Of a DNA stretch of 64,000 nt, positions 32,613-42,406 are shown in pieces. How positions within the stretch are numbered: the stretch's first letter is position 1; each line of letters opens with the position of its first letter. This DNA is from JALSKU01 sp964556545 (GTDB lineage Bacteria > Campylobacterota > Campylobacteria > Campylobacterales > JALSKU01): positions 1 to 64,000 of the forward strand of contig CAZKWE010000029.1 in the NCBI GenBank assembly GCA_964556545.1, written 5' to 3'. The position numbers and the translations under genes were made by a program. Below the pieces are notes generated by a model that worked only from the letters and a program-made list of their open reading frames with translations, was not told the origin of the DNA and ran no database searches.

Positions 32613-35600
32613 TTAAACAGCTTCTTTGGGATTTATTTTAAATTCTCTATCTTTATACAAACCGGTTCCAACCGGAATAGTTCTTCCCAAAATTACATTC
32701 TCTTTCAAGTCTTCAAGATTATCAATTTTTGCTGCAATACTGGCTTCAGTTAATACTTTTGTAGTTTCCTGAAATGATGCTGATGAAATAATTGAATCAC
32801 TGCTAATAGCCGCTCTGGTAACACCAAGGAGTACAGGCTCAGCGATAGCCGGCTCTCCGCCTATCTTAATAATTCTTTCATTCTCTTCTTTGAATTTTCT
32901 TCTGCTTATCAAATCACCGACAATCAATTTTGTATTACCGCTATCAACAATTTTTACCTGTCTAAGCATTTGAGAAACAATAACTTCAATATGCTTATCG
33001 TTAATTGCAACACCTTGAGATCTGTAAACTTGTTGAATTTCGCTGATGATATAGGTATGAAGTGCTTTTTCTCCAAGAATTCTTAGTATATCATGACTGG
33101 AAATAACACCGTCGGTCAACTGCTCACCGGCATGAACAAATTCACCTTCGTGAACAAAAATTTGATGATTTTTATCAACCAGATATTCATACGATTTTCC
33201 AACAGGTGTATCTATGATAATTCTTTCTTTGTTTCTAAGTGGCTTACCAAATCTGATAGTTCCGTCAACTTCAGCTATAACAGCAGCATTTTTAGGTCTT
33301 CTTGCTTCAAAAAGTTCACTGACTCTTGGAAGACCTCCTGTTATATCTTTTGATTTTGCAACAGCCTTAGGAGTTCTGCCTATGATATCTGCCTGTGCAA
33401 CTTTCGTACCGTTTTGAACAAATATAGCAGTTTTCGGCTCTAACTGATATCTCAATATTTCACCTTTGTCAGTTGCTAAAACAAGTGTAGGCTTAACTCC
33501 GCTTGGAAGATATTCGTTTACTACAAGCCTGCTTTGACCTGTCAATTCATCAAACTGCTCATCAACCGTAATACCCGGTGTTATATCTTCAAAAGTTATA
33601 ACACCGTTCTCTTCGGCAATTATCGGAGTTGAATAAGGATCCCATTCGGCTATGACCATTTGTTCATTGCTTGAAGGAACAACAATTTTGTCGCCTTTTG
33701 TAATTCGTGAATTATCCTCAAAATTGATTATTGAGTTTCTGGGCAAATAATATCTTATTGCTTCTCTACCTTCATTATCGGCTATAACTGCAAAAAGTCC
33801 TTTTTCAACAACCTTATGTCCTTTTTCAATATCATTGAATCTCTCCAAATAATCTCCGGTCAATCTGTAATATTTTACAATACCTGATGCTTTTGAGGTT
33901 ATAGTCTGAACAACAGGCTCTCCATCTTTAACTTTAAGTTCACTGGCATACGGTATTCTGTTTGGAATATTCCATCCCTCTTTAATGACTTCAACTATAC
34001 TTTCATTTTTTGCAATTTTATCTCCGTTTTTATACGGAATTAAAAATTTACCTTCAACTTTACCGCCAACACCTGCCAACTCATTAGGTTTGGCTATATC
34101 ATTTTTTCTAAGAGTATATTTGATGCTCTCTTTATCATTTTTTATAATAATATTGGTCTCATCATGTATATTTACTATCTCTATAGTGCCCTCGATAGTT
34201 GATTTTATTTTTGGCTCAACGAGTAAAATTCCAGCATTTCTTCTGTTGGCAACTATAAGTTTACCTGTTTTATTTTGATATGTTTTTAAATTATAGTATC
34301 TTATAAAACCCTCTTTTTTAGCTGTAACTTGTCTGTCTTGAGCCTCAGTTGACGCTGTTCCTCCAATATGGAAAGTTCTTAGGGTAAGTTGGGTTCCGGG
34401 TTCACCGATTGACTGGGCTGATAAAATTCCAACAGCTTCACCGGGTTTTACAAGCTTACCTTCTCCCAGATTCAAGCCGTAACATTTAGAACATACACCT
34501 TTTGGTGCTTTACAAGTTATAGGTGTTCTTATAACTACGGATTTGATTCCTGCTTCTTTTAAAGTATTTGCTTTTTGCTCATCTATCAAAGTTCCTTCAC
34601 TAAAAAGCACTTCATTTGTAATAGAATCAATAACATCCTCAGCGAGAACTCTTCCAAGAGCTCTCTCATCAATACTTTCTATCAAATCACCGTTTGAAGT
34701 AATATCACTTATTTCGACACCCTCATGAGTTCCGCAATCTTCCATGGTAACTTTTACATTTTGTGCAACATCTATAAGCTTTCTCGTTAAATATCCGGCA
34801 TTTGCGGTTTTTAATGCAGTATCTGCCAAACCTTTTCTTGCTCCGTGAGTAGATATAAAATATTCCAATACATTCAAACCCTCTTTGAAGTTTGATATAA
34901 TAGGAGTTTCAATAATACTACCGTCAGGTTTGGCCATCAATCCCCTCATACCGGAAAGCTGTCTTATCTGTGCGGCACTACCTCTTGCACCGGAGTCGGC
35001 CATCATATAAATTGAGTTAAATCCATCTTTATCGGTTTCCACAAGCTTCATCATTTCACTAGCAAGAGTATTGTTCGTATCTGTCCAAATATCAATAATT
35101 TTATTGTATCTCTCTTGTTCGGTCAGTAAGCCTGCTTGAAACTGTTTTTGAATTTCTATAACTTTTTTCTTTGCTTCTTTTATATATCCGGCTTTACTTT
35201 CAGGAGTTTTTATATCATCTATAGATATCGAAATTCCGGCTTTTGTAGAGTATTTAAAACCAAGTGCTTTTAACTTGTCTAAAAATTCAGCAGTTATTTC
35301 ATATCCGCCTTCTTTAAATACATAATCTACCAAAATACCTATATCTTTCTTTTTTAATATTTTATTCCATAAGCTTTCAGGAACAAAATCAGGCAAAATT
35401 GATTTTATTATCAATCTACCGGCTGTTGTAAATGTTATTTTTCCGTCAACTATGGTTTTTATCTTTGCATGAGTATCCAAAAGTCCCGCTTCCATGGCTA
35501 TCATAACTTCATTTATGTTGGCAAAAAGCTTGTTTTCCCCTTTAACGCCAACCTTTTCAAGCGAAATATAATAAGTACCTAAAATCATATCCTGCGTAGG

Positions 35601-37133
35601 AACCGTGACAGCTTTTCCTGAGGCAGGAAGCAAGATATTCATACTGCTAAGCATCAATATTTTACACTCTGCAATAGCTTCTTGTGAGAGCGGTACATGT
35701 ACTGCCATCTGGTCACCGTCAAAATCAGCATTAAATCCGGAACAAACAAGCGGATGAAGTCTTATGGCTTTACCATCTATAAGAACGGGATGAAATGCCT
35801 GAATAGAAAGTTTATGAAGTGTAGGAGCACGGTTAAGCATAACAGGATAGTTATCAACTACCTCTTGAAGACATTCCCATACTTCATTTGTTTTTGCTTC
35901 TATCATCTTTTTGGCCTGTTTTATTGTTGTTGAATAACCTTTTTCTTCAAGCTTTGCCAAAAGATGCGGTTTAAAAAGCTCCAATGCCATATTTTTAGGA
36001 AGTCCGCATTGATCCATTCTTAAATTCGGTCCGACAACAATAACACTTCTTCCTGAAAAGTCAACTCTTTTACCAAGAAGATTTTGTCTAAATCTTCCCT
36101 GCTTTCCTTTGATAATTTCACTAAGTGATTTTAAAGGTCTTTTATTGGCGCCTTTTACGGCATTGGCTCTTCTTCCGTTATCGAACAAAGCATCAACAGC
36201 TTCTTGAAGCATTCTTTTTTCATTTCTTATGATAATTTCAGGTGCATCAAGCTCCATAAGCCTTTTAAGTCTACTGTTTCTGTTTATTACTCTTCTATAC
36301 AAATCATTTACATCACTGACTGCAAATTTACCGCCGTCAAGTGCAACCAATGGTCTAAGATCAGGAGGAAGCACGGGCAATACGGTTATCATCATCCATT
36401 CAGGTTTGTTTCCACTGTTTAAAAATGCTTCCGTTACCTTAAGTCTTTTTATTATAGTTTTCTTTTTGGCTTCGGAATTTGTTGCTTCTATATCGGCTTT
36501 TAAATTTTCCAAAAGCTCAACTAAATCCAAATTGCTTAAAAGATCCCGTATAACTTCACCGCCCATATAAGCTTCAAAACCACTATCTTCATATCTTTTT
36601 ATAAGAGATTGATACTGCTCTTCATTTAAAACATCATATTTTGCAACAGGTTTTTTATTTTCATTATCATAATACGCATCACCCGGATTTTTAACAATAT
36701 ACGCCTCATAATACAGTACTCTTTCCAAATCTTTCATTTTTACACCAAGCAGCGTTCCTATTCTGCTTGGAAGAGAATTTACATACCATATATGAGCTAC
36801 GGGAGTAACAAGCTCTATGTGTCCCATTCTGCTTCTTCTTACTTTTGAACTTATAACTTCAACACCACATTTTTCACACTTGATACCTTTGTATCTCATT
36901 TTTTTATATTTGCCGCACAAACATTCATAGTCTCTTATCGGACCAAATATTTTTGCACAAAACAGTCCGTCTCTCTCCGGTTTAAGAGTTCTGTAGTTTA
37001 TGGTTTCAGGCTTTTTAACTTCGCCGTAGCTCCAAGACAATATAGTCTCGGGACTTGCTAATCTCAACTGAAACTGGTCAAAGTCTCTTGGTCTATTTTC
37101 TTCGTTTATCTCTATCTCAACCATTTTCTTCAT
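32613..37133 (-). CDS. rpoC: RNA polymerase beta-prime subunit
   Basis: I take the ATG at 37133, which follows AGAGGA at eight bases and gives MKKMVEIEINEENRPRDF. The frame is open to 37166 and another ATG lies at 37124. The product is about 1506 residues, as in other Campylobacterota. Zinc cysteines CLCGKYKKMRYKGIKCEKC (near 70-90), the active-site NADFDGDQMA that holds magnesium with three aspartates, a second zinc site with CKAPKGVCSKCYG and the trigger-loop region are present. The start lies inside rpoB: 17 bases overlap and the two products stay separate, unlike the single fused RpoBC of Helicobacter and Wolinella. Confidence 0.97.
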   Translation of the reverse strand: MKKMVEIEINEENRPRDFDQFQLRLASPETILSWSYGEVKKPETINYRTLKPERDGLFCAKIFGPIRDYECLCGKYKKMRYKGIKCEKCGVEVISSKVRRSRMGHIELVTPVAHIWYVNSLPSRIGTLLGVKMKDLERVLYYEAYIVKNPGDAYYDNENKKPVAKYDVLNEEQYQSLIKRYEDSGFEAYMGGEVIRDLLSNLDLVELLENLKADIEATNSEAKKKTIIKRLKVTEAFLNSGNKPEWMMITVLPVLPPDLRPLVALDGGKFAVSDVNDLYRRVINRNSRLKRLMELDAPEIIIRNEKRMLQEAVDALFDNGRRANAVKGANKRPLKSLSEIIKGKQGRFRQNLLGKRVDFSGRSVIVVGPNLRMDQCGLPKNMALELFKPHLLAKLEEKGYSTTIKQAKKMIEAKTNEVWECLQEVVDNYPVMLNRAPTLHKLSIQAFHPVLIDGKAIRLHPLVCSGFNADFDGDQMAVHVPLSQEAIAECKILMLSSMNILLPASGKAVTVPTQDMILGTYYISLEKVGVKGENKLFANINEVMIAMEAGLLDTHAKIKTIVDGKITFTTAGRLIIKSILPDFVPESLWNKILKKKDIGILVDYVFKEGGYEITAEFLDKLKALGFKYSTKAGISISIDDIKTPESKAGYIKEAKKKVIEIQKQFQAGLLTEQERYNKIIDIWTDTNNTLASEMMKLVETDKDGFNSIYMMADSGARGSAAQIRQLSGMRGLMAKPDGSIIETPIISNFKEGLNVLEYFISTHGARKGLADTALKTANAGYLTRKLIDVAQNVKVTMEDCGTHEGVEISDITSNGDLIESIDERALGRVLAEDVIDSITNEVLFSEGTLIDEQKANTLKEAGIKSVVIRTPITCKAPKGVCSKCYGLNLGEGKLVKPGEAVGILSAQSIGEPGTQLTLRTFHIGGTASTEAQDRQVTAKKEGFIRYYNLKTYQNKTGKLIVANRRNAGILLVEPKIKSTIEGTIEIVNIHDETNIIIKNDKESIKYTLRKNDIAKPNELAGVGGKVEGKFLIPYKNGDKIAKNESIVEVIKEGWNIPNRIPYASELKVKDGEPVVQTITSKASGIVKYYRLTGDYLERFNDIEKGHKVVEKGLFAVIADNEGREAIRYYLPRNSIINFEDNSRITKGDKIVVPSSNEQMVIAEWDPYSTPIIAEENGVITFEDITPGITVDEQFDELTGQSRLVVNEYLPSGVKPTLVLATDKGEILRYQLEPKTAIFVQNGTKVAQADIIGRTPKAVAKSKDITGGLPRVSELFEARRPKNAAVIAEVDGTIRFGKPLRNKERIIIDTPVGKSYEYLVDKNHQIFVHEGEFVHAGEQLTDGVISSHDILRILGEKALHTYIISEIQQVYRSQGVAINDKHIEVIVSQMLRQVKIVDSGNTKLIVGDLISRRKFKEENERIIKIGGEPAIAEPVLLGVTRAAISSDSIISSASFQETTKVLTEASIAAKIDNLEDLKENVILGRTIPVGTGLYKDREFKINPKEAV

Positions 37134-40100
37134 TTTCATCTTCCTCTTTATATATACGAACATCAAGCGCTAATGATTTAAGTTCATTTGTCAAAACAAA
37201 AAATGTCTCCGGAATTCCGGTTTGAGGCACATTTTCTCCTCTTGTGAGTGCTTTGTAAGCTTTTACACGTCCCTCTACATCATCTGATTTTATTGTGAGC
37301 ATCTCTTTAAGAGTATGTGAAGCACCGTAAGCCTCAAGAGCCCAAACTTCCATCTCTCCAAATCTCTGACCGCCAAAGAGTGCCTTACCTCCAACTGGCT
37401 GCTGAGTAACCAAAGAATAAGGTCCGGTGCTTCTTGCATGAACTTTTTCATCAACCAAGTGATGAAGTTTAAGCATATACATATAGCCTACATTGACTCT
37501 TTCTTCCATTTTTTCGCCGGTTTTTCCGTCATAAAGTTCAGTCTTGCCGTCCATATCAATTTTTGCCAATTCAAATAATTTTTTAAATTCATCCTCATTG
37601 ACACCTTCAAATATAGGAGTAGCAAATTTAACACCTTTTGACCAATCTCTTGCATAAGCCAACAACTCTTCTTCACTCAAACCATCTAAAAATTCAGGTG
37701 TAGTCAACTTTGCAACTTTGCTTATCTCTTTCATTTTTTCTCTTAGTTTTTTAAGCCATTCACCCTGCTTTTTCTTAAAAACTTCTTCTATTTGATCGCC
37801 CAATCTTTTTCCCGCAAGACCCAGATGAATTTCTAAAATCTGACCTATATTCATTCTGCTTGGAACACCAAGAGGATTCAAGCATACTTCAACACTTCTT
37901 CCATCTTTTAAATAAGGCATGTCAACTTCGGGAACTATATTGGAAACAATACCTTTGTTTCCGTGTCTTCCCGCCATTTTATCGCCTACTTTCAATTTTC
38001 TTTTTGTGGCAATATAAACTTTTACAAGCTTTACAACACCGCTTGGAAGAATATCATCTTTTTTTATAACATCAAGTTTTGCATCATGCTCTTCTTTTAA
38101 CTCTTTTTTTGCATTTTGAAAATACTCTTTTATATGATTGAATTCATCTTGAATATCTTTTGAAAAAGATTTTACCAGAGAATTAAGTGCAAATCTGTTT
38201 ACATTTTCCAAGTCAGCTTTTTTTATCAAATCACCCGCTTTATACTCATTGGAGCCTATTTTGGCATCAGTTTCAAGAGGATTTTTTGATAAAAGAGAAT
38301 TGATTTTTAGTATCTCTTCACGATCAAGCATCAAAAGTCTGTCAAGATGATCACGATCCAATCTCTTTTTTTCTTCTTCAAATGCTTTAACAGCTCGCGG
38401 ATCTTTTTCATATCCTTTTTTTGTAAAAATTTTCACATCTATAACAACACCCTCCGTTGAGGATTTTGCATATAGTGATTTATTTACAACATGACCTGCT
38501 TTTTCTCCAAAAATAGCTCTTAAAAGTCTCTCTTCGGGAGTAGGTTTTATTTCGCCTTTCGGACTTACTTTTCCTACTATTATCATACCCGGCTTTATAT
38601 ATGTTCCTATTTTGACAATTCCGCTTTCATCAAGATGAGCTAAATCTTCCTCTTTGACATTTGGTATATCTTTTGTAATTTCTTCCGTACCGTCTTTAAG
38701 CTCTCTTGCCTCAACCTCATGTTCGTACACATGAACACTTGTAAAAGTATCTTCGCGTATCAGTTTTTCACTTATAACAATAGCATCTTCATAGTTATAT
38801 CCGTTCCAAGGCAAAAAAGCAACCATAACATTTTTTCCTATAGCCAATTCACCCAGGTCCATATTGGGACCGTCTGCAATAACTTGACCGGCTTCGATAA
38901 ACTGACCTTTTTTTACAACAGGATATTGAGTATATGATGTATTTTGATTGGTTCTTACATTTTTTTGCATAGTATAATGATCTATATATGCACCTTTATT
39001 GTCTTCACCCAAGATATATATATTTTTACTATCAACCTTTTCTACAATCCCTGCTCTTTTGGCTTTTATTGCCGCCCATGAGTCTCTGGCTACAATTTTC
39101 TCAACTCCTGTACCGACCATTGGAGCTTCATTTTTTAAAAGAGGAACTCCTTGTCGTTGCATATTGGATCCCATTAAGGCTCTGTTTGCATCATCGTGTT
39201 CCAAAAATGGTATCAAACTTGCCGCAACACCTGTAACCATAACTGAAGCCAAGTCTATAAGGTCAACACTTTCTTTAGGAGCAAGTATAATTTCACCATC
39301 TTTTCTAACTTCAATCAAATCTTCTACAATATTGCCGTTTTTATCCAATTTTGTAGAAGCCGGCGCTATTGTCAAACCCTCTTCCTGAGTAGCGGTTATA
39401 TATTTGACTTCACTTGTTACTTTTGCATCTTTTACAACTCTGTAAGGAGCTTCTATAAAACCAAGATCATTGACTTTGGCATAAGTAGCCAAAGTATTTA
39501 TAAGTCCTATATTTTGACCTTCCGGAGTTTCTATAGGACAAATTCTTCCATAATGTGTCGGATGAACATCTCTTACTTCAAATCCGGCTCTCTCTTTCAC
39601 AAGTCCGCCAACTCCGAGAGCTGAGAGTCTTCTTTTGTGAGTTATTTCACTCAATGGATTGGTTTGATCCATAAACTGAGAAAGTTGTCCAGTTGTAAAA
39701 AATTCCATTATAGAATTTGTTATCATTTTAGAGTTAACCAAATCATACGGCATAATATCTTCTATATTACCGCTAAGAGTAGTAAATTTATCTTTTATAG
39801 CTTTTTGCATTCTTATCAGGCCTGTATGCAATTCATTTGCCAAAAGTTCACCAATTGCTCTGATTCTTCTGTTACCCAAATGGTCTCTGTCATCTATATG
39901 ACCTTGACCATTTTTTACTTTTATTAGATATTTTGCTGTTTTTATAATATCTTCATTTGTTAAAACAGTCACATAATCAGGAATTTCCAATCCTAACTTG
40001 TGATTCATTTTCATACGACCCACTTTTGTCAAATCATATCTTTCAATATTAAAGAAAAGATCATTGACAAATTTTCTTGCCGCCTCTTTCGTAACAGGCT

Positions 40101-41262
40101 CACCGGGTCTCATAACTTTGTGTATTCTTATACAAGAGAGGTCATTTTCATCCTCTACACCCTCAGTCTGTTTTAAAAGCTTAAGTGTTTCAAAATCAGC
40201 AAGAAATGAGTTGATTATAGCATCATCAACTCCCGGTGCCAAGTCATTTGCTATCTCAATTTCATCACAACCCATTTCAATCAATTTCAACATTTTGTTT
40301 TCATCAAGTTGGGTAAGTGTATCGTATAATATTTCACCACTTTGACTATCTATGATTGGAGATGATAAAAATCTATTGATAAGTGTTTCAGTCGGATATT
40401 CTATCCATTCTACGCCATCAGTTTTTAGTTTATCCGCTTTTTTTCTTGTTAATCTTTTTCCCTCTTTTATAAGAAGATTTCCTTTGTCATCATACAGATC
40501 AAATTCAACCCTTCCTAAAAAATCTTCCGGATTGAATTTTATCAAAAATTTATTATCTTTTATTATAATTTTTTGTATAGGATAAAATAATTTTAATATA
40601 TCTTGTTTGCTGTATCCTAATGCTCTAAATAAAATTGTTATAGGAACTTTTCTTCTTTTATTGATTCTCACATAAAGAATATCTTTGGCATCATATTCAA
40701 AATAGAGCCATGAGCCTCTATCCGGAATTATTTGTGAAGTATATATGAGTTTACTTGATGCAACAGAACTCTCTTCCTCTTTAAAAATAACTCCCGGACT
40801 TCTGTGAAGCTGATTTACAACAACTCTTTCAACTCCGTTTATAATGAAAGAGACTCTATCTATCATCAATGGAATGTCTCTGATATATATACTTTGTTCT
40901 TTTATGTCTTTGATACCTTTTTTCTCGCCGGTTTTTTCATCTTTGTCCCAAAGTATCAATCTTATATTCATTTTTAGATTTGCTGCGTAAGTTAAACCTC
41001 TGTCTATACACTCTCTTACGGAATATTTTGGTTTTACCAACTCACTACTTACATACTCCAATGTTATTCTGTTTTGTTGATCATGTATAGGAAAAATTGA
41101 TTTGAAGACATGTTCTATACCGCTTTCGCCTTCATTATTTACATTTAAAAAATATTCAAAACTTTTTTGTTGAAGTTGTAAAAGATTGGGGACATCTATA
41201 CTTTTTTTTACTTTTGAAAAATCAACTCTTAATCGATTTCCTGATTTTATGTTATTTGACAT
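37117..41262 (-). CDS. rpoB: RNA polymerase beta subunit
   Basis: The 1381 residues contain the rifampicin pocket GQLSQFMDQTNPLSEITHKRR, with susceptible residues Asp516, His526 and Ser531 (E. coli numbers) unchanged. There is a Thr for Asn518. Other motifs are AGHVVN-type FGEKAGH, KVGDKMAGRHGNKG with the catalytic lysines, and GGQRFGEMEVWALEAYGA. It is expressed after rplL. The 3' end encodes KEEDENEENG and overlaps rpoC by 17 bases. The 147 bases before the ATG hold three hairpins. Confidence 0.98.
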   Translation of the reverse strand: MSNNIKSGNRLRVDFSKVKKSIDVPNLLQLQQKSFEYFLNVNNEGESGIEHVFKSIFPIHDQQNRITLEYVSSELVKPKYSVRECIDRGLTYAANLKMNIRLILWDKDEKTGEKKGIKDIKEQSIYIRDIPLMIDRVSFIINGVERVVVNQLHRSPGVIFKEEESSVASSKLIYTSQIIPDRGSWLYFEYDAKDILYVRINKRRKVPITILFRALGYSKQDILKLFYPIQKIIIKDNKFLIKFNPEDFLGRVEFDLYDDKGNLLIKEGKRLTRKKADKLKTDGVEWIEYPTETLINRFLSSPIIDSQSGEILYDTLTQLDENKMLKLIEMGCDEIEIANDLAPGVDDAIINSFLADFETLKLLKQTEGVEDENDLSCIRIHKVMRPGEPVTKEAARKFVNDLFFNIERYDLTKVGRMKMNHKLGLEIPDYVTVLTNEDIIKTAKYLIKVKNGQGHIDDRDHLGNRRIRAIGELLANELHTGLIRMQKAIKDKFTTLSGNIEDIMPYDLVNSKMITNSIMEFFTTGQLSQFMDQTNPLSEITHKRRLSALGVGGLVKERAGFEVRDVHPTHYGRICPIETPEGQNIGLINTLATYAKVNDLGFIEAPYRVVKDAKVTSEVKYITATQEEGLTIAPASTKLDKNGNIVEDLIEVRKDGEIILAPKESVDLIDLASVMVTGVAASLIPFLEHDDANRALMGSNMQRQGVPLLKNEAPMVGTGVEKIVARDSWAAIKAKRAGIVEKVDSKNIYILGEDNKGAYIDHYTMQKNVRTNQNTSYTQYPVVKKGQFIEAGQVIADGPNMDLGELAIGKNVMVAFLPWNGYNYEDAIVISEKLIREDTFTSVHVYEHEVEARELKDGTEEITKDIPNVKEEDLAHLDESGIVKIGTYIKPGMIIVGKVSPKGEIKPTPEERLLRAIFGEKAGHVVNKSLYAKSSTEGVVIDVKIFTKKGYEKDPRAVKAFEEEKKRLDRDHLDRLLMLDREEILKINSLLSKNPLETDAKIGSNEYKAGDLIKKADLENVNRFALNSLVKSFSKDIQDEFNHIKEYFQNAKKELKEEHDAKLDVIKKDDILPSGVVKLVKVYIATKRKLKVGDKMAGRHGNKGIVSNIVPEVDMPYLKDGRSVEVCLNPLGVPSRMNIGQILEIHLGLAGKRLGDQIEEVFKKKQGEWLKKLREKMKEISKVAKLTTPEFLDGLSEEELLAYARDWSKGVKFATPIFEGVNEDEFKKLFELAKIDMDGKTELYDGKTGEKMEERVNVGYMYMLKLHHLVDEKVHARSTGPYSLVTQQPVGGKALFGGQRFGEMEVWALEAYGASHTLKEMLTIKSDDVEGRVKAYKALTRGENVPQTGIPETFFVLTNELKSLALDVRIYKEEDENEENG

Positions 41263-41290
41263 GAATTCTACCTCATAGTAGTATTTTTTT

Positions 41291-41400
41291 TATTGCTGTC
41301 GCAATAAAATAGAAGAAGTTGTTTTGAAAAACTTTTCAAAACATTTAACACCATTATTACGGTTGTGCTAAAGTTTGATGCAGGAAAACTTCCTGCATCA
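41291..41400 (-). terminator. Hairpin cluster between rplL and rpoB
   Basis: Three stem-loops lie in the 147-base gap: TGATGCAGGA with its complement (41376-41400, 10-bp stem), GTTTTGAAAA with TTTTCAAAAC (41321-41342), and TATTGC with GCAATA (41291-41306). The first, right after rplL, resembles the partial terminator that sets the ratio of L7/L12 to RNA polymerase in E. coli, here inferred by position only. Confidence 0.6.
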
Positions 41401-41409
41401 AATATATAA

Positions 41410-41784
41410 TTACTTGATTTCAGCGGTTGCGCCAGCTTCTTCAAGTTGTTTTTTAATCTCTTCAGCCTCATCTTTGGAGATTCCCTCTTTAAGAGTTGTC
41501 GGAACCTCTTCAACAGCAGCTTTTGCTTCTTTTAAACCTAAACCGGTTATTGCTCTGACAGCTTTTATTGCATTTATTTTCTTATCGCCAGCAGCAGTCA
41601 ATATTACATCGAATTCCGTTTTTTCTTCAGCAGCAGCAGCTTCTCCACCGGCAGCACCACCAGCTACAACGGTAGGTTGAGCTGAAACACCGAATTTTTC
41701 TTCAAACTCTTTTACAAGTTCGGAAAGTTCTAATACACTAAGATTTGAGATATACTCTAATACATCTTCTTTAGTTATTGCCAT
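41410..41784 (-). CDS. rplL: 50S ribosomal protein L7/L12
   Basis: The 124 residues have the N-terminal dimerisation helix, an alanine-rich hinge (VVAGGAAGGEAAAAEEK, about 41-57) and a C-terminal domain with VILTAAGDKKINAIKAVR and GLGLKEAKAAVEEVP. L7/L12 forms the stalk that recruits translation GTPases. It follows rplJ by 43 bases. Confidence 0.98.
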   Translation of the reverse strand: MAITKEDVLEYISNLSVLELSELVKEFEEKFGVSAQPTVVAGGAAGGEAAAAEEKTEFDVILTAAGDKKINAIKAVRAITGLGLKEAKAAVEEVPTTLKEGISKDEAEEIKKQLEEAGATAEIK

Positions 41785-41827
41785 TTTTTCATCCTTTTAT
41801 TTTATTATTTCAAAATTTTAAACTGCA

Positions 41828-42319
41828 CTATGCAGCTTCTTCTTCAAGTTTAGCTCTAAGATTGTCAAGACCGGTAACAAAGTTTCTTGCAGGTGCTGTC
41901 CAAACAGAAAGCAACATACCAAGCAACTCATCATGTCCGGGCAATTTGGCCATAGCATTAATCGTTTCAATATCCGCAACTTTACCTTCAAGATATCCGG
42001 TTTTTATAATAAACTTGTCTTTATTGTCATTAGCAAATTTATCAGCAACTTTACATGCTGAAATTTGGTCATTTGACCATATTGCAATATTGTTTCCGAC
42101 AATATCAAGCTTATCAAAACCGACTTTTTCAGCTGCCAATGTTACGAAACTATTTTTTACAACTCTTACTTTTGTTTCATTCTCATCAGCATACTGTCTT
42201 AAAGCTTCAAGCTGTTTGTGAGTTATACCGCTGAATCCGCAGATAACTACTGCACCGGAAGATTTAAACTCATCAGCGAGATAATCAATTCTTTCGGCTT
42301 TTTGGCTTCTTGTTAGCAT
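41828..42319 (-). CDS. rplJ: 50S ribosomal protein L10
   Basis: The 163 residues begin MLTRSQKAERIDYLADEFK and carry the rRNA-binding segment FSGITHKQLEALRQ and the L12-binding C-terminal helix. L10 with L7/L12 is the feedback repressor of its own operon through the leader at 42330-42396. Length is normal (about 160). Confidence 0.97.
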   Translation of the reverse strand: MLTRSQKAERIDYLADEFKSSGAVVICGFSGITHKQLEALRQYADENETKVRVVKNSFVTLAAEKVGFDKLDIVGNNIAIWSNDQISACKVADKFANDNKDKFIIKTGYLEGKVADIETINAMAKLPGHDELLGMLLSVWTAPARNFVTGLDNLRAKLEEEAA

Positions 42320-42329
42320 TTATTCTCCT

Positions 42330-42396
42330 TTCAAAACTTCGAACTTCGGCGGGATTTATGGGGATAAGGAGTACCCCCCACCAGCTGTCTTCAGTT
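42330..42396 (-). promoter_or_regulatory. Ribosomal protein L10 leader
   Basis: On the minus strand, between rplA and rplJ, GAAGACAG is followed by GGTGGG (42377-42382 in complement) pairing with CCCGCC (42348-42353), an inner GGGG/CCCC pair and an asymmetric internal loop. CCGAAG follows, then the rplJ ribosome site AAAGGAG. This is the hallmark of the L10-(L12)4 leader, in which protein binding to a kink-turn represses rplJL translation. Confidence 0.75.
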
Positions 42397-42406
42397 TTAA
42401 GATTAA

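Noticed and set aside
41778..42221. 147-residue plus-strand frame opposite rplJ
   Set aside because: It is serine-, leucine- and phenylalanine-rich with no ribosome site, a typical shadow of a ribosomal gene.
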